DNA of 64,000 nucleotides, taken from contig NZ_JACDIS010000010.1 of assembly GCF_013839525.1 (NCBI RefSeq), forward strand, positions 97,641-161,640, in the 5' to 3' direction. This document shows positions 63,841-64,000 of the stretch, piece by piece. The notes under the pieces are model-generated. The model was not told where the DNA came from. It ran no database searches and saw only the letters and a program-made list of their open reading frames with translations. The stretch comes from Chthonobacter rhizosphaerae. Its GTDB lineage: Bacteria > Pseudomonadota > Alphaproteobacteria > Rhizobiales > Pleomorphomonadaceae. Made by a program: the position numbers and the translations under genes. How positions within the stretch are numbered: position 1 is the first letter of the stretch; each line of letters begins with the position of its first letter.

Positions 63841-64000
63841 TCACCCGACCGAGATGATCCACGCCTCGCCGCGGCCGCCGGCGCCGCCGGCGCCGCTCGG
63901 GGCGCCGTTGGTCGCGCCGCCGCCCCCGCCGCCGCCGCCGCCCGGGACGCCGCCCGCGCCGCCCGTGCCGCCGGCCGAGGTGCCGGTGCCGTTGCCCGCG
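63841..64000 (-). CDS. C-terminal end of a glycine-rich, phage-tail-like protein (partial)
   Basis: Only the last 52 codons are in the window. They encode a stretch that is almost all Gly with Ala, Thr, Ser and Pro, and ends GAGGRGEAWIISVG. That ending is typical of glycine-rich phage tail-fibre or receptor-binding proteins. The gene continues past the right edge. The next gene on the same strand (63362-63811) may be its partner. Confidence 0.6.
   Translation of the reverse strand, partial: AGNGTGTSAGGTGGAGGVPGGGGGGGGGATNGAPSGAGGAGGRGEAWIISVG

Overview
The window is a GC-rich chromosomal segment of an alphaproteobacterium, most likely a member of the Hyphomicrobiales (Rhizobiales). This rests on four things seen here: a fused trpE-trpG gene preceded by a three-Trp leader peptide, the order feuPQ - ccmIEFH (cycHJKL) - degP - response regulator/kinase - glnE, PleC-like histidine kinases, and a reductive pyrimidine-degradation cluster of rhizobial type. 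No tRNA, rRNA, CRISPR array or insertion sequence was found. Coding density is high and many genes overlap by ATGA or GTGA.

Layout. 0-7.8 kb: moaA, an Lrp/AsnC regulator with a clear palindromic control region, an Fe-S uracil-DNA glycosylase, a membrane histidine kinase, divergent cobT and cobS, a DUF1289 protein overlapping a truncated membrane module of an aspartic-protease family, and a TauE/SafE exporter. 7.9-16 kb: a TadG-like von Willebrand protein, dusA, an IalB-family secreted protein, a periplasmic cytochrome c, and a reduced sulfur-oxidation locus (soxY, soxZ, a monoheme cytochrome, a flavocytochrome c sulfide dehydrogenase) divergent from an ArsR regulator; then an entericidin-like lipoprotein. 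16.3-33.6 kb: a pyrimidine catabolic island. It holds an NMT1/THI5-type ABC transporter, dihydropyrimidinase, an M20 ureidopropionase-type hydrolase, a VapBC-type toxin-antitoxin pair, a cupin, (methyl)malonate-semialdehyde dehydrogenase, omega-amino acid:pyruvate aminotransferase, an XRE-cupin regulator, a RutR-like TetR regulator, an AAA ATPase, and preA/preT. Together these would import uracil or thymine, reduce it (PreTA), open the ring, remove the carbamoyl group, transaminate beta-alanine or beta-aminoisobutyrate and yield acetyl-CoA or propionyl-CoA.

34-47 kb: argE-like deacetylase, a metallophosphoesterase, the trp leader/attenuator and trpE(G), a truncated hemoglobin, a 25-codon micro-ORF with a near-perfect Shine-Dalgarno sequence, pepN, a PleC-like kinase, DUF4112 and small membrane genes, and a protein resembling the ATPase-inhibitor zeta subunit. 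47-63.2 kb (almost all on the minus strand): glnE, a two-component pair, degP, the cytochrome c maturation genes ccmH/F/E/I, an unknown 463-aa protein, a glycine-zipper lipoprotein, feuQ/feuP and a PepSY protein. The right edge holds the end of a glycine-rich, phage-tail-like gene and a repeat-containing companion.

Intergenic regions carry several families of imperfect palindromic repeats. The features of most interest are the trp attenuator with a promoter that predicts a leaderless leader-peptide mRNA, the micro-ORF at 39.7 kb, the stripped-down Sox locus with an ArsR regulator lacking the usual sensing cysteines, the RutR-like box before the dihydropyrimidinase gene, and the zeta-like protein without an inhibitory N-terminus. 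All functional assignments come from reading the sequence and known family motifs; no database search was run.
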